Positions 47,604-58,009 of a stretch of 64,000 bases of DNA are shown here, piece after piece. The stretch's first letter is position 1. The number at the start of each line of letters is the position of its first letter. Origin of the DNA: Gnetum montanum. Lineage: Eukaryota > Streptophyta > Gnetopsida > Gnetales > Gnetaceae. The stretch lies in the NCBI GenBank assembly GCA_015680685.1, contig MNCI01033474.1, positions 864,009 to 928,008 of the forward strand, given 5' to 3'. A program made the translations under genes and the position numbers. Under the pieces are notes generated by a model. It searched no databases and had not been told where the DNA came from. It worked only from the letters and a program-made list of their open reading frames with translations.

Positions 47604-48564
47604 TGATGAGTTTCAATTTTCTTAGCTATCTCATATAAGCCTTATCAACTAGGCCTCATCAATGTAGCCTCATTGATTGGGCCTCATCGATGAGGCCTAG
47701 TCAATGCATCGTATCATACATTGATGAGGCCCCATTAATGTAGTGTCTATTTTTGGCTATAAATACACATCTACCAACCACATTTATGGTAATAGGAACA
47801 TATTTTTGGCTATAAATGTAGCAAAGCTCTTGTAGTTTTTTCATTTGAGAGTTATAATTTTCCTCCCAAGTGCCTACAACAAAAGTCATTGAGTGTATGA
47901 ATCTTTATTCGAGCAATGTTGTACTTGAGCATGACAATGTGTACAGAAATAAAGATGAGCTTTTTGATAAACCTTGTAGCACTTTGGATAGATTAAATAT
48001 TTTATTTATGCATTTAATGTTTTCAATTATTTATTTAATTATTTTAATTATTTATTAAATGTTTCCAGTAATTAAGTTAATGAAGTGATTAAGTAAGATA
48101 GATTAAACACATAAGTACAACCACTTCGAGCGTAACATGTATTCACTTGGTAATCCTAGTAGTGTTATTTTTTGGTACACCCAGTAGCATAGTGCTTGGT
48201 TGCCCAATGGTGGATACATGGGTTTAGGATGTGTACAAAAAGTAGGACCAAATGGTTATGTTAGGACTAGTTAAATGCTAGTTAATTAGTTAATTTAAAC
48301 TAGTTAATATAATTACTTTTATCTCCCTTTAAACACCAAACCATAAAACATAAAATGACAAAAATTAGATGCCTCAATTACACTTAACCATACCAATGTA
48401 CATCACAAGTGTAATTGGGAAGACAACGATTGACCTTAAGGTAAGATTCACTTCCTAGAAGACTAGTGCATTGAAAATGATAAAGTGCATGGAATTCAAC
48501 TAAATCATGTATGAATGCTTTGTGATTCATATGGTTGGACGTAGGGGTACCTCACTACTCATCA
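47604..48564 (+). repeat. A1 3' LTR
   Basis: Homologous to 7800-8672, starting TGATGAG and ending ACTCATCA. It carries extra CCTCATCAATG-type short repeats near its start (47650-47730). TATA at 47758-47764. It is followed directly by ACTAC. Confidence 0.85.
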
Positions 48565-48569
48565 ACTAC
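48565..48569. repeat. Target-site duplication ACTAC, right side of A1
   Basis: Exact match to 7795-7799. Confidence 0.7.
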
Positions 48570-48914
48570 ATTGACCATTGTTAGAAAAATGGAATCTCCA
48601 ATAACTAGAATTTTGGGCGCATGTAGCTCCAACATAGTCAAGGACATAATCATCATAAAACACATGAAAATGCCAAATTTGGCAATCCTCAAGGTATTTT
48701 TAGCCTTCCCAAGCTCAAATATAGAAATGACATTACTTTTTCCACTTAGGAAGTAAGGGAATAGTAACTTATGAGGTATTTTTTAGCCTCAAAAGTTAAA
48801 GTATGTAAGATTGTAGCTCATGGATCATTAAACTTACATTTACAATAAAATCTTACCTTAAGTTGAATCATGAAGGTTATAGGTCACAACATGAATTTTC
48901 TTGGTGGTGTTTCA
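48570..48914 (-). repeat. Possible start of a minus-strand Tat-like LTR split by A1
   Basis: The minus strand reads TGAAACACCACCAAG from 48914, the same first 13 bases as the T2 LTR. If real, its continuation is the spacer left of 7795, which has U3-like phrases and a minus TATA at 7451-7458. The match is short and the rest does not align clearly to T2. Confidence 0.3.
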
Positions 48915-51640
48915 GTTAGAACACCAACTTTGATAGTATAACTAATGATAAGTATCTAATTCTAAGACACAAGATGGCCTAAGAGGTTATATCTATTAAT
49001 CTCAACAATTAAATTATTAGGCATAGTTAGTCACTCCAAGCTATGGCCTCTTAAGGCATGGTTTAAAGTACAATCTAATTATCAGGTATCCAAATGATCA
49101 ATCTAAACTTACCATTGAGTTTAAAAGTATAAAACATGTTATAAATGACTATTCATATTTTAAAAATGATCGTATGCCCAAGTCATGCTAAAATTGAGCC
49201 TTGAAGGATCTTGAGGTACTATGTTGGGCAAGGAGTAAAAACTAATTTTTAAAGCTTCATGGGTTAGATATGACTTTTTCATTGCATCTAGAAGTTCAAA
49301 ATCTATAAGAAATGATATTTTTTTTTTACCAAAAAAGACTTCAAGAATCAAACTTTATGGATTTCAATATCCAAAACATTAGACACAAAAAATGAGACTT
49401 CTCTAAAGGCCATCCATTCGAACATGACTTGAAGACAAGCATGCTTAATTAAGAAATTTTTATCCTAATTGCTATCAACCAATCAAATTTATTTTTTGAA
49501 AATTTTCTTCAAGTTTAAATATTTAAATATCTCTACCTAAATTTTAACATTTTAATTTTTTTGAAATTTTCATCAATTTATGAAAAAATTTCAAATTTTC
49601 TCATCAAGTGATAGAAAATTTTTCTATCACTAATCAATGGAATTTTCCTACACCATAAGTATCTATTGATTATTAGGTAAGGTAAGATTTTTCAACATCA
49701 ATGGTGTTCATCAACCCAAAGAAGAAAATATTTTTTAACATTGATGATATCCCTAAACTATTAGAGAAGGCAAGATTTTTTATGTTGATGCTATCTATTG
49801 GTTGATGGGGGAGATAACATATGCCAGTCTTGATGGTGTCTATGACTATCAAGGACTATTGAAACCCCCACTACTTTTTTTATGCATGTAGAGATAATGG
49901 AGATGGATGTGACATGGACAAGAGGACCAACAAGGATAGCAGTGATGGCATATAAGTGGTGGAAAAAATAGCATAGGTCAAGTGGAGAATATGAAATGGT
50001 AGAAGTAATGATGGTAGAAAATAGAGAGGCCATAATAGATAAGTAATGATGATGGACAATGGATAACAATGAAAAGCAGAAATAGTAGCAGCATATGGAG
50101 GATGACATCAAGTGAGACATAGTAGTAGAAGATAATGGTGTGTAGGTGGCAAATGAGCAAACAATAATGCCAAAGGATAGGGTAATCTAGGTGCGCTTTT
50201 GTGGTGTTGAATGATCCTAGAAGGGGCTACATGGCCTTTTATGAGGCTATGTCACCCTAAGAGGGTTGGCACGGGCCAAAATATATACACACACATACAT
50301 ACATTATTAAATTAAATTTTAATTAATTATAAATTAATATATGTGTTTACGTACTTAATAACTAATTTCAATTATTTGTTGAGTGGATAGCAAATGAAGG
50401 TTTAAGTGTTGGGATTAATAAATAGCAGGTATTGGGTTGAATTCTTAGCCATAGTATTTTGACTTCAAGTTTTTTTAAATGTTATTTTATTCCAACTTGC
50501 CTCAATAGTTGAGGTGGTAGTTTGGTGAATGATATAGTATGAGTTCAATTTGGGTAAGGGAAGGTTCAACCCTAAAAGCTTAATAATTTTTAATAAATAA
50601 TTATTTAATTTAATAATTTATTATTATATAAAGCATGCATAATGAGAAAATTATTACTGTTGGAATTATCTCAATGAGTACTACTCATTAGGCATCATTT
50701 CAAGGTCTAAAAGTTAAGTTTTATTTTCAAGATTTGAAAAGATCAAAGTAGCTTATTTTTCAAAATTAACTTTACTAAGTTGACATATGAGCAATATGTG
50801 GACCTCTAGATGACTTGTATTTGATTATAAAGAATATATCAACTCTTGAACAAAAACATGACACATACATCTTACAATTTTATAAATGTGATATAAGCCT
50901 AAAGCATGGTTATACACCAGTAAGGTACTAAGAGGAGGGTTAGCAAAGTAAAGCATCATAACATTAACCACTAAGTATTGGTTTCCTTGTGAGTCTTATG
51001 ATAATAACCCTTACTGATTAAGTAGGATGAGACCATCTTATGGATAGGTTAGCTTTCTTAAACTTATGAATACATAGGTCTTAGGTAAGGTAAGTAATGC
51101 CAAGTTACAGGGATTGGGTATTCAGGGACAATAAGTTTCAAGCAATATAAGATCAACTTAGGTCATGGTTAATAACCTTCTAGGAGGAACTTTAAATAAC
51201 CTTAATCAATTAACATTTTAATAGTATTGCAATATGGGTAAGAGTTACCTAGACTAGCGTATCCTTGCCTATCCAACATTTCTTGAAGTTGATGTACCTT
51301 ATTAAGCTATAAACAGATTTTTTGATCAATGATTTCTATGAAAGTCTCTAAGTAGAAATCTTACTAGTTAATAGGGTTCATGTTGAACATGATTCATATT
51401 CATTATTTTCTTTTATAATTCTTATCCATTCTTAGTGGAAATGTATCTCCTTGCTTATATTGATCATTAAAGAGTTAGGAAAGGGTTTTCTAAGTAGACT
51501 TCAACTCCTCCTCCCAAATCTCCTCGTGTGTCTCTGCGTGTAACTCCAATAAGGGATCATTATCATAGGTTGTGCCATTATCTTCTTTTCCTGGATCTAT
51601 TAGCATAACGCCTTCTATCATCATCATCAGTTCCACTTTC
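48915..51640. other. Unassigned AT-rich region
   Basis: No coding domain is recognised. It includes a purine-rich degenerate GAT/GGA stretch (49800-50170), whose minus complement gives spurious open frames, and an ACACACATACATACAT plus AT-rich run at 50283-50350. A 110-bp segment (50470-50580) has loose resemblance to a tRNA-derived SINE head. Confidence 0.45.
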
Positions 51641-51652
51641 TCTCTAGAATAG

Positions 51653-52290
51653 ATGATGACTACTACCAAAGAAGAACTTGTTCTTCTTCAAAATCTTGAT
51701 GAACGAATAATTAGAAATACACCTTACTTTTTCTGTGAATATTTGTACCATTTGAGTAAGTCCAAACCTTATGAATTCAAGGAAGATAATGAGTTGGTGT
51801 ATGCTTGTGCTACATCCTCCATTCATGCTATGCTAGAACGTGTTCTAGAAGTTAGCAAAAACCTCAATAAACTCTTGGGAAAATTCAAGAGTACAACTTT
51901 CCTTACTCATTATTTGTTGAACCAAGAATGCATCCTCTAAATCAAGAGTGATTCACTTTGAGTAAGTAATTCTTGTTTCTTCTTTTTCTTTCTTATTTTT
52001 ATTTTTATATTATCTTTACACTCATAGCCTTAAGCTTGTATATGTAGAGGAAAGAGAAAGAATGACAAGAATACGTGTCCCAATGAATCCTACAGGTGAG
52101 TCTATTAGAAAGTGATCTTGGGAAAGTAGATGAGGGAAAGGCTATAGTAAAGAGCACCACCAAATATATCAACCAACTATGCAATGGTCTAGTTGGATGC
52201 CATGCAATAATTGACAAAGCTGAAACTACCAAGGAGGAACATGAGGCCCTATTGTTAATCTTCTTAAGGTGTTTCAAACTAGATGATTGA
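51653..52290 (+). pseudogene. Gene fragment with one likely intron, unknown family
   Basis: Two open blocks, 51653-51940 (MMTTTKEELVLLQNLDERI, YFFCEYLYHLSKSKPYEF) and 52096-52290 (SLLESDLGKVDEGKAIVKS, YINQLCNGLVGCHAI), flank a typical plant intron. The donor is TTTGA/GTAAGTAATT near 51960 and the acceptor a long T-rich tract ending CATAG at 52027. The blocks are nearly free of stops, unlike the elements around. There are in-frame stops just before the donor and after the acceptor. I do not recognise the protein; it is helical and charged. Confidence 0.35.
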
Positions 52291-52455
52291 TCTACCTCCT
52301 TTTTCTTCCTTTCATATCCCTATTCTTGATGTACCCAATATATATTTTCATATTCCTCTTCTCAATCTATCTCATCCATATATTAATAATAGAATTTAAT
52401 AGTATTCTCTTTTATTTCTCTAACTCTCTTCCACTTTGGCTCCTAAATCATGGTT

Positions 52456-52468
52456 TGATTCAATACCA
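52456..52468 (-). other. Primer binding site after LTR copy 1 (initiator-Met-like)
   Basis: The minus strand reads TGGTATTGAATCA two bases after the LTR end, close to the TGGTATCAGAGC site common in plant LTR elements. Confidence 0.6.
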
Positions 52469-52470
52469 AA

Positions 52471-52970
52471 TGTGACATCCCATTCCTAGATGTCAATGAA
52501 ATATGATTGTTCCTTGCATAAAAATGTCATATTGTGTAGAAATAACTTGATCGCTTATATAACTTAGAAAATAATGATAAATGGACATGAAATTAAGCAA
52601 AAAAAGAAAACAAAGAACATTTTTATTGATATCTAGTTGGTACATTGTAACACCCTTTGGGTTATCTTCTTGTGACACTTAAGAATTTAGAGGCAACCCA
52701 ACATTGCCACCATGGTTAGGATATCTAGCTAAAGGGATGATTATTCCATTCTTATCCTTCTTCACCTAACTCTCATCACTTGCCAATCTTGCCGATGCAA
52801 CTCCATACTAATATGACCTCTAATCCCAACCTTAAATGCCACAAGTCAAACACATTCTAGAAGAGTACTATGAATAGTTATAACTCCTCATAATGAGGCA
52901 TCCCTTCTTCCAAAGGCTAATCACATGATTATAGTACCATTCTACCCTTAAAAAGGGATGGGATGTTACA
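52471..52970 (-). repeat. Chromovirus-type LTR, copy 1
   Basis: The minus strand starts TGTAACATCCCATCCC and ends GGGATGTCACA, 500 bp. It is homologous to 53096-53831 and, in the opposite orientation, to 55825-56316. It lacks a central part of about 250 bp present in copy 2, bounded there by two ATATGACCTCTAA repeats. Confidence 0.8.
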
Positions 52971-53095
52971 TAAGGCATATGTTGTCATGATGATTCATAA
53001 ATCAGTCTTGATCATGGCTCTATGGTTCATCATTAGATTGTAGTGGACCCTTGATTCTAATTGGCCATTGGCTCATGATTTTCTTTGATATCAAA
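52971..53095. other. Short segment between two LTR copies
   Basis: 125 bp. On the minus strand the first part after copy 2 (TTTGATATCAAAG) resembles a decayed initiator-Met PBS, as after copy 1. Confidence 0.5.
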
Positions 53096-53831
53096 TGTGA
53101 CATCCCATTCTTGGATGTCATGAAAATTGTCAAATATATGTTAAATTCAATATTATGCATAAAGAAAAAAATAGGGAAAATGCACAAAGAAAAAGAAAAA
53201 AGTCTTTATTAATGTGGAATAATGTATCTAGGTCATGCATTGAGGCTTTCTTGGGGTAATCTTCTATCAGCATCTATTCCTTAGAGGTTATGAAATACTA
53301 CCCCATAATTAGGCCAACAATCATTTGGAAGGGATGACCATATACCTTCTTATCCCACTTCACCTAATATCTATTACTAATCTTTACTAGCTCCAAAACT
53401 CCATGCCAATATGACCTCTAATGTCTGAGTATAAATACCTTGGGTTAAACCCCAAAGGTTTCCTTGAGAGACATGCTCATTATTACAACACAACCTTCTG
53501 GGCCTTAATTACAACTTTCTCTTTCAACTATTATTATAATAATTACGATACTTGTTATGAAGAGACACCATCTATATTATGTAGTAGCATCATTTAGGAA
53601 TGGGGACATGAAAATATAGATTTTGGTACTTGTCATTATTAGCTTCATATCTTCATATTGATATGACCTCTAAGTTACCAGCCCTTAAATGCCACAAGTT
53701 AAATCCTCACATGGTACTACAAATAAATATAACCCATTGTAATAAGGCATCCCTTTTTAACTAAAGGTTAATTATATAAATTACATGAATTTATTATTAC
53801 TCCACTTTGAATTAGAAATGTAAATTTTACA
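53096..53831 (-). repeat. Chromovirus-type LTR, copy 2 (3' LTR of the pol at 53.8-57.0 kb)
   Basis: Ends GGGATGTCACA on the minus strand at 53096 and starts near 53831 (TGTAAAATTTACATTTC). It follows the decayed integrase on the same strand, with a purine-rich AATAGGGATAGA tract just before it. An internal TATAAATA on the plus strand (53425) is the wrong polarity for this LTR. Confidence 0.65.
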
Positions 53832-55819
53832 ATCTATCCCTATTAGTAATATTTCTTATTCTTGAGCTCATTTTTAGTGTCTTATTAGTTTTCACTTTCT
53901 TTATCCACTTGTTTCTTATTCTTAACTTTATTATCATCTACATAAAGAAATACTTGTTTTTCATATGTATTTATATGATATAATAACTATGTTTTATTAA
54001 TTTTCATTTTGATTAAAAATATGAAAATAAGAGTTTAGAATAATCTTTCTATTTTCCTAGGTTTTGTAAGAAAGCATGCCCTTTTGGTGGTTTGAAGGTT
54101 AAGCCCCTTCTAGTACAAGCTCCATGCTATCTTAACCATCATCCAAAAAACTACATGATCTTGATAACTTATGTACTAAGTCACAAAGATGTGTTAGCTT
54201 ATGAAGAATCCTTGGCTTTATCTTTGAGCCATCATATCTCTATGAAGTGAGGCTTAGGAATAGATAAGTTAAAGTAGGAACACATCTTAAGTTTCTTAAG
54301 GGAACAATGTCTCTTTTGTATTAGTGAGTACTCTTTAAGCATATTGTCTATGTATGTCATGTGGCTTAGTCACTTATAGGATTATCAAGATATCCTCGTA
54401 ATACTCTTAATCCATGAACTAATGCATGATGTATGTGTTATTTACTTATTAAATGCTTGTAGGTTCTTGAGAATGTTAAGGTGTAGTCTACATTGAGTCT
54501 ACTCTAGAACACTTAGAAACTTTAGGAATCTTAGGGGGCACCACACAGTGCTTCCCTGGACTAGTGCAATTATAAGTTTCTTGGTTATAGTTGGACCATT
54601 AAACCTATACTTCAAAAATTACTTTTTTTAAAGCTTCCTCATTCATTATTCTTTAATAGCTATTGATTTTGCTTCAAAATTCACAATGGAATTTAGGGAT
54701 ATTTTTCTCCAATATAATACATATTAGCTATCATTTTTGAAGAATTTCATCAATAGGCTTACATAGAAGAATAGGTGAATTTTCAAGTTTTCTACAAGAT
54801 TTAAATGATATGCCACTTTCCCAACTCATTTATAAATCTAAAAATCTCCACAATATCAAGTGACAACTTATAATATTTTTCTAGTTTCAAGAACTCCTGC
54901 TTGATTTAACTCTCAATAATACTTGGTCTCTTACTTGAATTTCTTTCTTTAAATAATGCTATTTAGCATACCCCTTATATTTATACTAGATTATTTTTAA
55001 ATTCTATTTAACTTTGGTGACAATATTGTCAATAATATTCAATCCATCTTTCTTCCATTTAGTTTACAAGGTTAGATCAACGTAGGCTATTGATGCATAA
55101 TAGTTTCATTCATACATGATCTCAAATGGTGTTCTATGGATTGATTATTTATAATTATTATTATACATAATTTTTTTTAAATGTAGGTAAATTTTCAAAG
55201 TCTTAGGTCTACTTCCAACATAAATTTTTAGGATATCTTTCAAGATCCTATTCACTAGTTTAGTTTACTCATTACTTTTATGGTACTATGTTGTACTAAA
55301 CTTTAATTGAATATCTAATTATTTGAAAAAATTTTACTAAAATTTAAAGATGAACTTAGAATCTCCATTAAATGTTACTAACTTGGGGCATCCGTTCAAA
55401 TGAAATACTTCTTGTATACATTTCTAGGCTATTTTAGTAGTTGTAGGCTATTTTAAAGGAATGAAAAAAGCCATTTTTAATAGTCAATTCATAGCCACTA
55501 TCATGAAATCATTTTATTTCTTAGTTAATAGCTATTCTACCATGAAGTATAAGGTCACATCCTTCCATTTTCATGTTGTAACTTCTAATGGTTATAAAAG
55601 TCCACTAGGTTTACTTTGTTCAGCCTTGATTCTTTGACATCTTAAATAATTTTAATGTAAGTGGATATGTAATTCTTCATACTAGGCTAAAACTAAAAAT
55701 TTTTTAATATTGCATAGATCTTAACATATCCAAGATAGCCCATGTATGAAACTTTGTAAGCTTCAATCCTTAATTTTTATCTCCAATTTACTTTCAAAAC
55801 AAAAATCCTTTATTCCTTT
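53832..55819 (-). pseudogene. Chromovirus-like integrase
   Basis: The minus-strand reading across frames follows the Ty3 integrase in order: IKAEQSKPSGLL, PLEVTT and KWKDVTLYFMV (about 55630-55550), AFFIPLK, IQEVFHLNGCPKLVTFNGDSKF (about 55410-55345), then KVAYHLNL and FFYVSLLMKFF (about 54815-54720). The first two catalytic Asp are changed (Tyr and Asn). The sequence beyond may be a ruined chromodomain but is not clear. Many stops and very AT-rich. Confidence 0.75.
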
Positions 55820-56321
55820 GTTAATGTAATGTCTCTATTCCCAAATGTTGTTGTTGCATAATGAAGATGGTGCCTCTTTATAACAAGTATTATCATTATC
55901 ATAACAAGACCCAAAAGAGAAGTTGTAATTAAGATCAAAAGGACATGCAGTAATAATGGACATGTCTCTTGAGGTAACCTTTGAGGATTTGACCTAAGGC
56001 AATAGAGGTCATATTAGCATGTATTTGTGAACCTAGTAAGTAACAGGAGTTGGGTAATGTGGAGCAATAAGTGGACTAGACATCTCTTTTGGCCAATTGT
56101 AGGCCTAACCATGATGATAGTGCTGGATTGCCTCTAATGGAGAGATGTTGAAGAAAGAAATCTCCTCTCAAAGCATGATCTATACATACTATTCCACATC
56201 AATAAAGCATTCCTCTCTTTTTTCTTCTACATTTTCCATATTATTTTTATTACACATAATGTCTAATGTTAAATATATTTGATGTTTTTCATAGCATCCA
56301 GGAATAATATGTCATAGTTAA
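55820..56321 (+). repeat. Solo LTR with perfect GTTAA target duplications
   Basis: The LTR runs 55825-56316 (starts TGTAATGTCTC, ends ATGTCATA). GTTAA stands at 55820-55824 and again at 56317-56321. It is homologous to LTR copies 1 and 2 but inverted. It sits between the RNase H and integrase of the chromovirus-like pol, so it inserted there and then lost its interior by LTR-LTR recombination. Confidence 0.85.
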
Positions 56322-57016
56322 CATTCCTTATTGAAAGATGTAATAATCATATTTTTGATTTAGATTAGTTAAGATCCCTTGGAAATAAGAATCTTCTTTA
56401 ATTTACTTCTTAATTTCTTATTTCATAGGTTTTGTGACTACACAAATCATCAAATTTCATTTTCTATTTAGGCCATCAACCACTGCATTTTCTTTCTAGG
56501 AATATACTTTATCTCAAAATTAAACTCTTCAAGTAACTTTACCTACTTATGTTCTCATGTATTAAAGATTGGTTGTTTTTACAAGTATTTTAAACTTTTA
56601 TTGTTAATTTATAGGATAAGTTATTTTTCATAACCTCTAAAATTTTAACACATGAATAATACCTAGTAATTACAAATCATGAGTTTTGTAATTTATCTCA
56701 ACTCCATAAAATTTATAAGATTCATAACATACCACTTTATCTTCTTGTAATAATACTACACTAATTACTACCTCAAAAGTATTTATAGGTACTTCAAAAG
56801 GTAGGATAACATCTTGAATCTTTAAGATATGAGTTACAATTAAGAGCACCTTTAGTATTAAGGAAGCTTCTTTGAACCTTTTATCAAACTTAAAGACAAG
56901 TTTTTCTTATAAAACATTAATTAATAATACTATCAAAATATAATAATATTTTATAAAATGATAAAAAAATCTTATTATGCCTAAGAAACAATGACTAATT
57001 ATAGTATCTTTAATTT
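56322..57016 (-). pseudogene. Chromovirus-like RT thumb and RNase H
   Basis: The minus strand reads SHCFLGIIRFFYHFIKY (near 56980), ILPFEVPINTFEVVISVVLLQEDKVV (56825-56750) and YKTHDL, ending DGLNRK (near 56425). This is the thumb-to-RNase H order of Ty3 pol. The expected RNase H Asp residues are lost. The rest of RT is cut off by insertion of A2 at 57022. Confidence 0.75.
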
Positions 57017-57021
57017 CTAGT

Positions 57022-57849
57022 TGATGAGACATGTTCTGACATGCTTCAATATCAGCTACCCGATATCATAGCCATGACATTGAATACTCAATGTTGGAGC
57101 CTAGGACATGATGTTGAATATCTGATATCATGGGATATATGCGAGCCTATAAATATAACACTTGGGCTCATGATTTTAATATTAGTTTTTGTCATAGTTA
57201 GTGAAATTCTTGCAGTTTATTTTTTCCAAAGTTGGAGTATTTTCTGAGTGCCTACAGCAGGAGTCTAAGTGTGTACAAGTCATTGTTCAAACACTAATGT
57301 ACCTGAGTATAGTAGTGTGATAGGAATAAAAACAAAACCTTTTGATAATCCTTGCAGCATTGATAATAGATTAATGTTTCTTATAATGCACTTTAATTTT
57401 ATGCATTTAAATTAAGCAATTAATTTCTAGTGGTTAATGAACACAAGCAAACTACTTTGAGCATACATATAGTATTTGGTAACCTAGCAATGTTTAACAT
57501 TTGGTAGCCTAGCAACACTATATGTGTTTAGGATGTGTCCAAGAAAGTGGGATGGGTACTTGTGTTAGGTTAGCTAGGCAGTGAACGAATTAGTTTTTAA
57601 ATTCTTGTCATAGATGATTAAACTTATAAAATATAAAATGAGAAAAATCATGTACCTCAATTACAGTTAAATCATACCCTTGAGCTTCACAAGTGTAGTT
57701 GGGAAGACAATGAACATTCTTAACACCCATTTCACTTCCTAGAGGAACTAGTATAGTAAGAACTATAGGTCCATAGAATTCAACCAGATCATGTATGAAT
57801 GTCTTAGTGATTTGTATGGTTGGGCATAGCGATACCTCATTGCTCATCA
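57022..57849 (+). repeat. A2 5' LTR
   Basis: Starts TGATGAGAC and ends TGCTCATCA, 828 bp, TATA at 57148-57155. Homologous to both A1 LTRs, more diverged in U3. Confidence 0.85.
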
Positions 57850-57850
57850 T

Positions 57851-57868
57851 TGGCACCATTGTTAGGGA
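57851..57868 (+). other. A2 primer binding site (tRNA-Asp-like)
   Basis: TGGCACCATTGTTAGGGA lies one base after the LTR end. It is complementary in most positions to the plant tRNA-Asp 3' end, the primer typical of Athila elements. Confidence 0.75.
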
Positions 57869-58009
57869 CCTTTTAGTTGTTTTGTGTACTATCTAGGATT
57901 TAGTTCAAATCATTCAAAATCATTCGAATGAACTTGAGAGTCATACCATATTTTACAATTACTATAACAAAATTTAAAAGCACATTGCATTTTTATCATC
58001 TAATTAAAA

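Larger units (their letters stand above)
7800..48564 (+). mobile_element. Athila-type element A1, split by nested insertions
   Basis: LTRs at 7800-8672 and 47604-48564 are the same sequence with moderate divergence (roughly 85-90 percent identical by eye over the last 830 bp). They lie in the same orientation and are flanked by identical ACTAC. A tRNA-Asp-like PBS, gag, protease, RT, RNase H and a partial integrase follow the left LTR. A long ORF and a PPT precede the right LTR. The interval 15593-43626 is a later minus-strand Tat insertion. With that removed the element is about 12.7 kb. Confidence 0.75.

Noticed and set aside
49791-50160. Minus-strand frames of 109 and 60 residues rich in hydrophobic residues
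   Set aside because: They are the complement of a purine-rich low-complexity stretch; no domain.
53423-53432. Plus-strand TATA box marking LTR copy 2 as plus-oriented
   Set aside because: The terminal sequences and the following PBS show this LTR family lies on the minus strand here.
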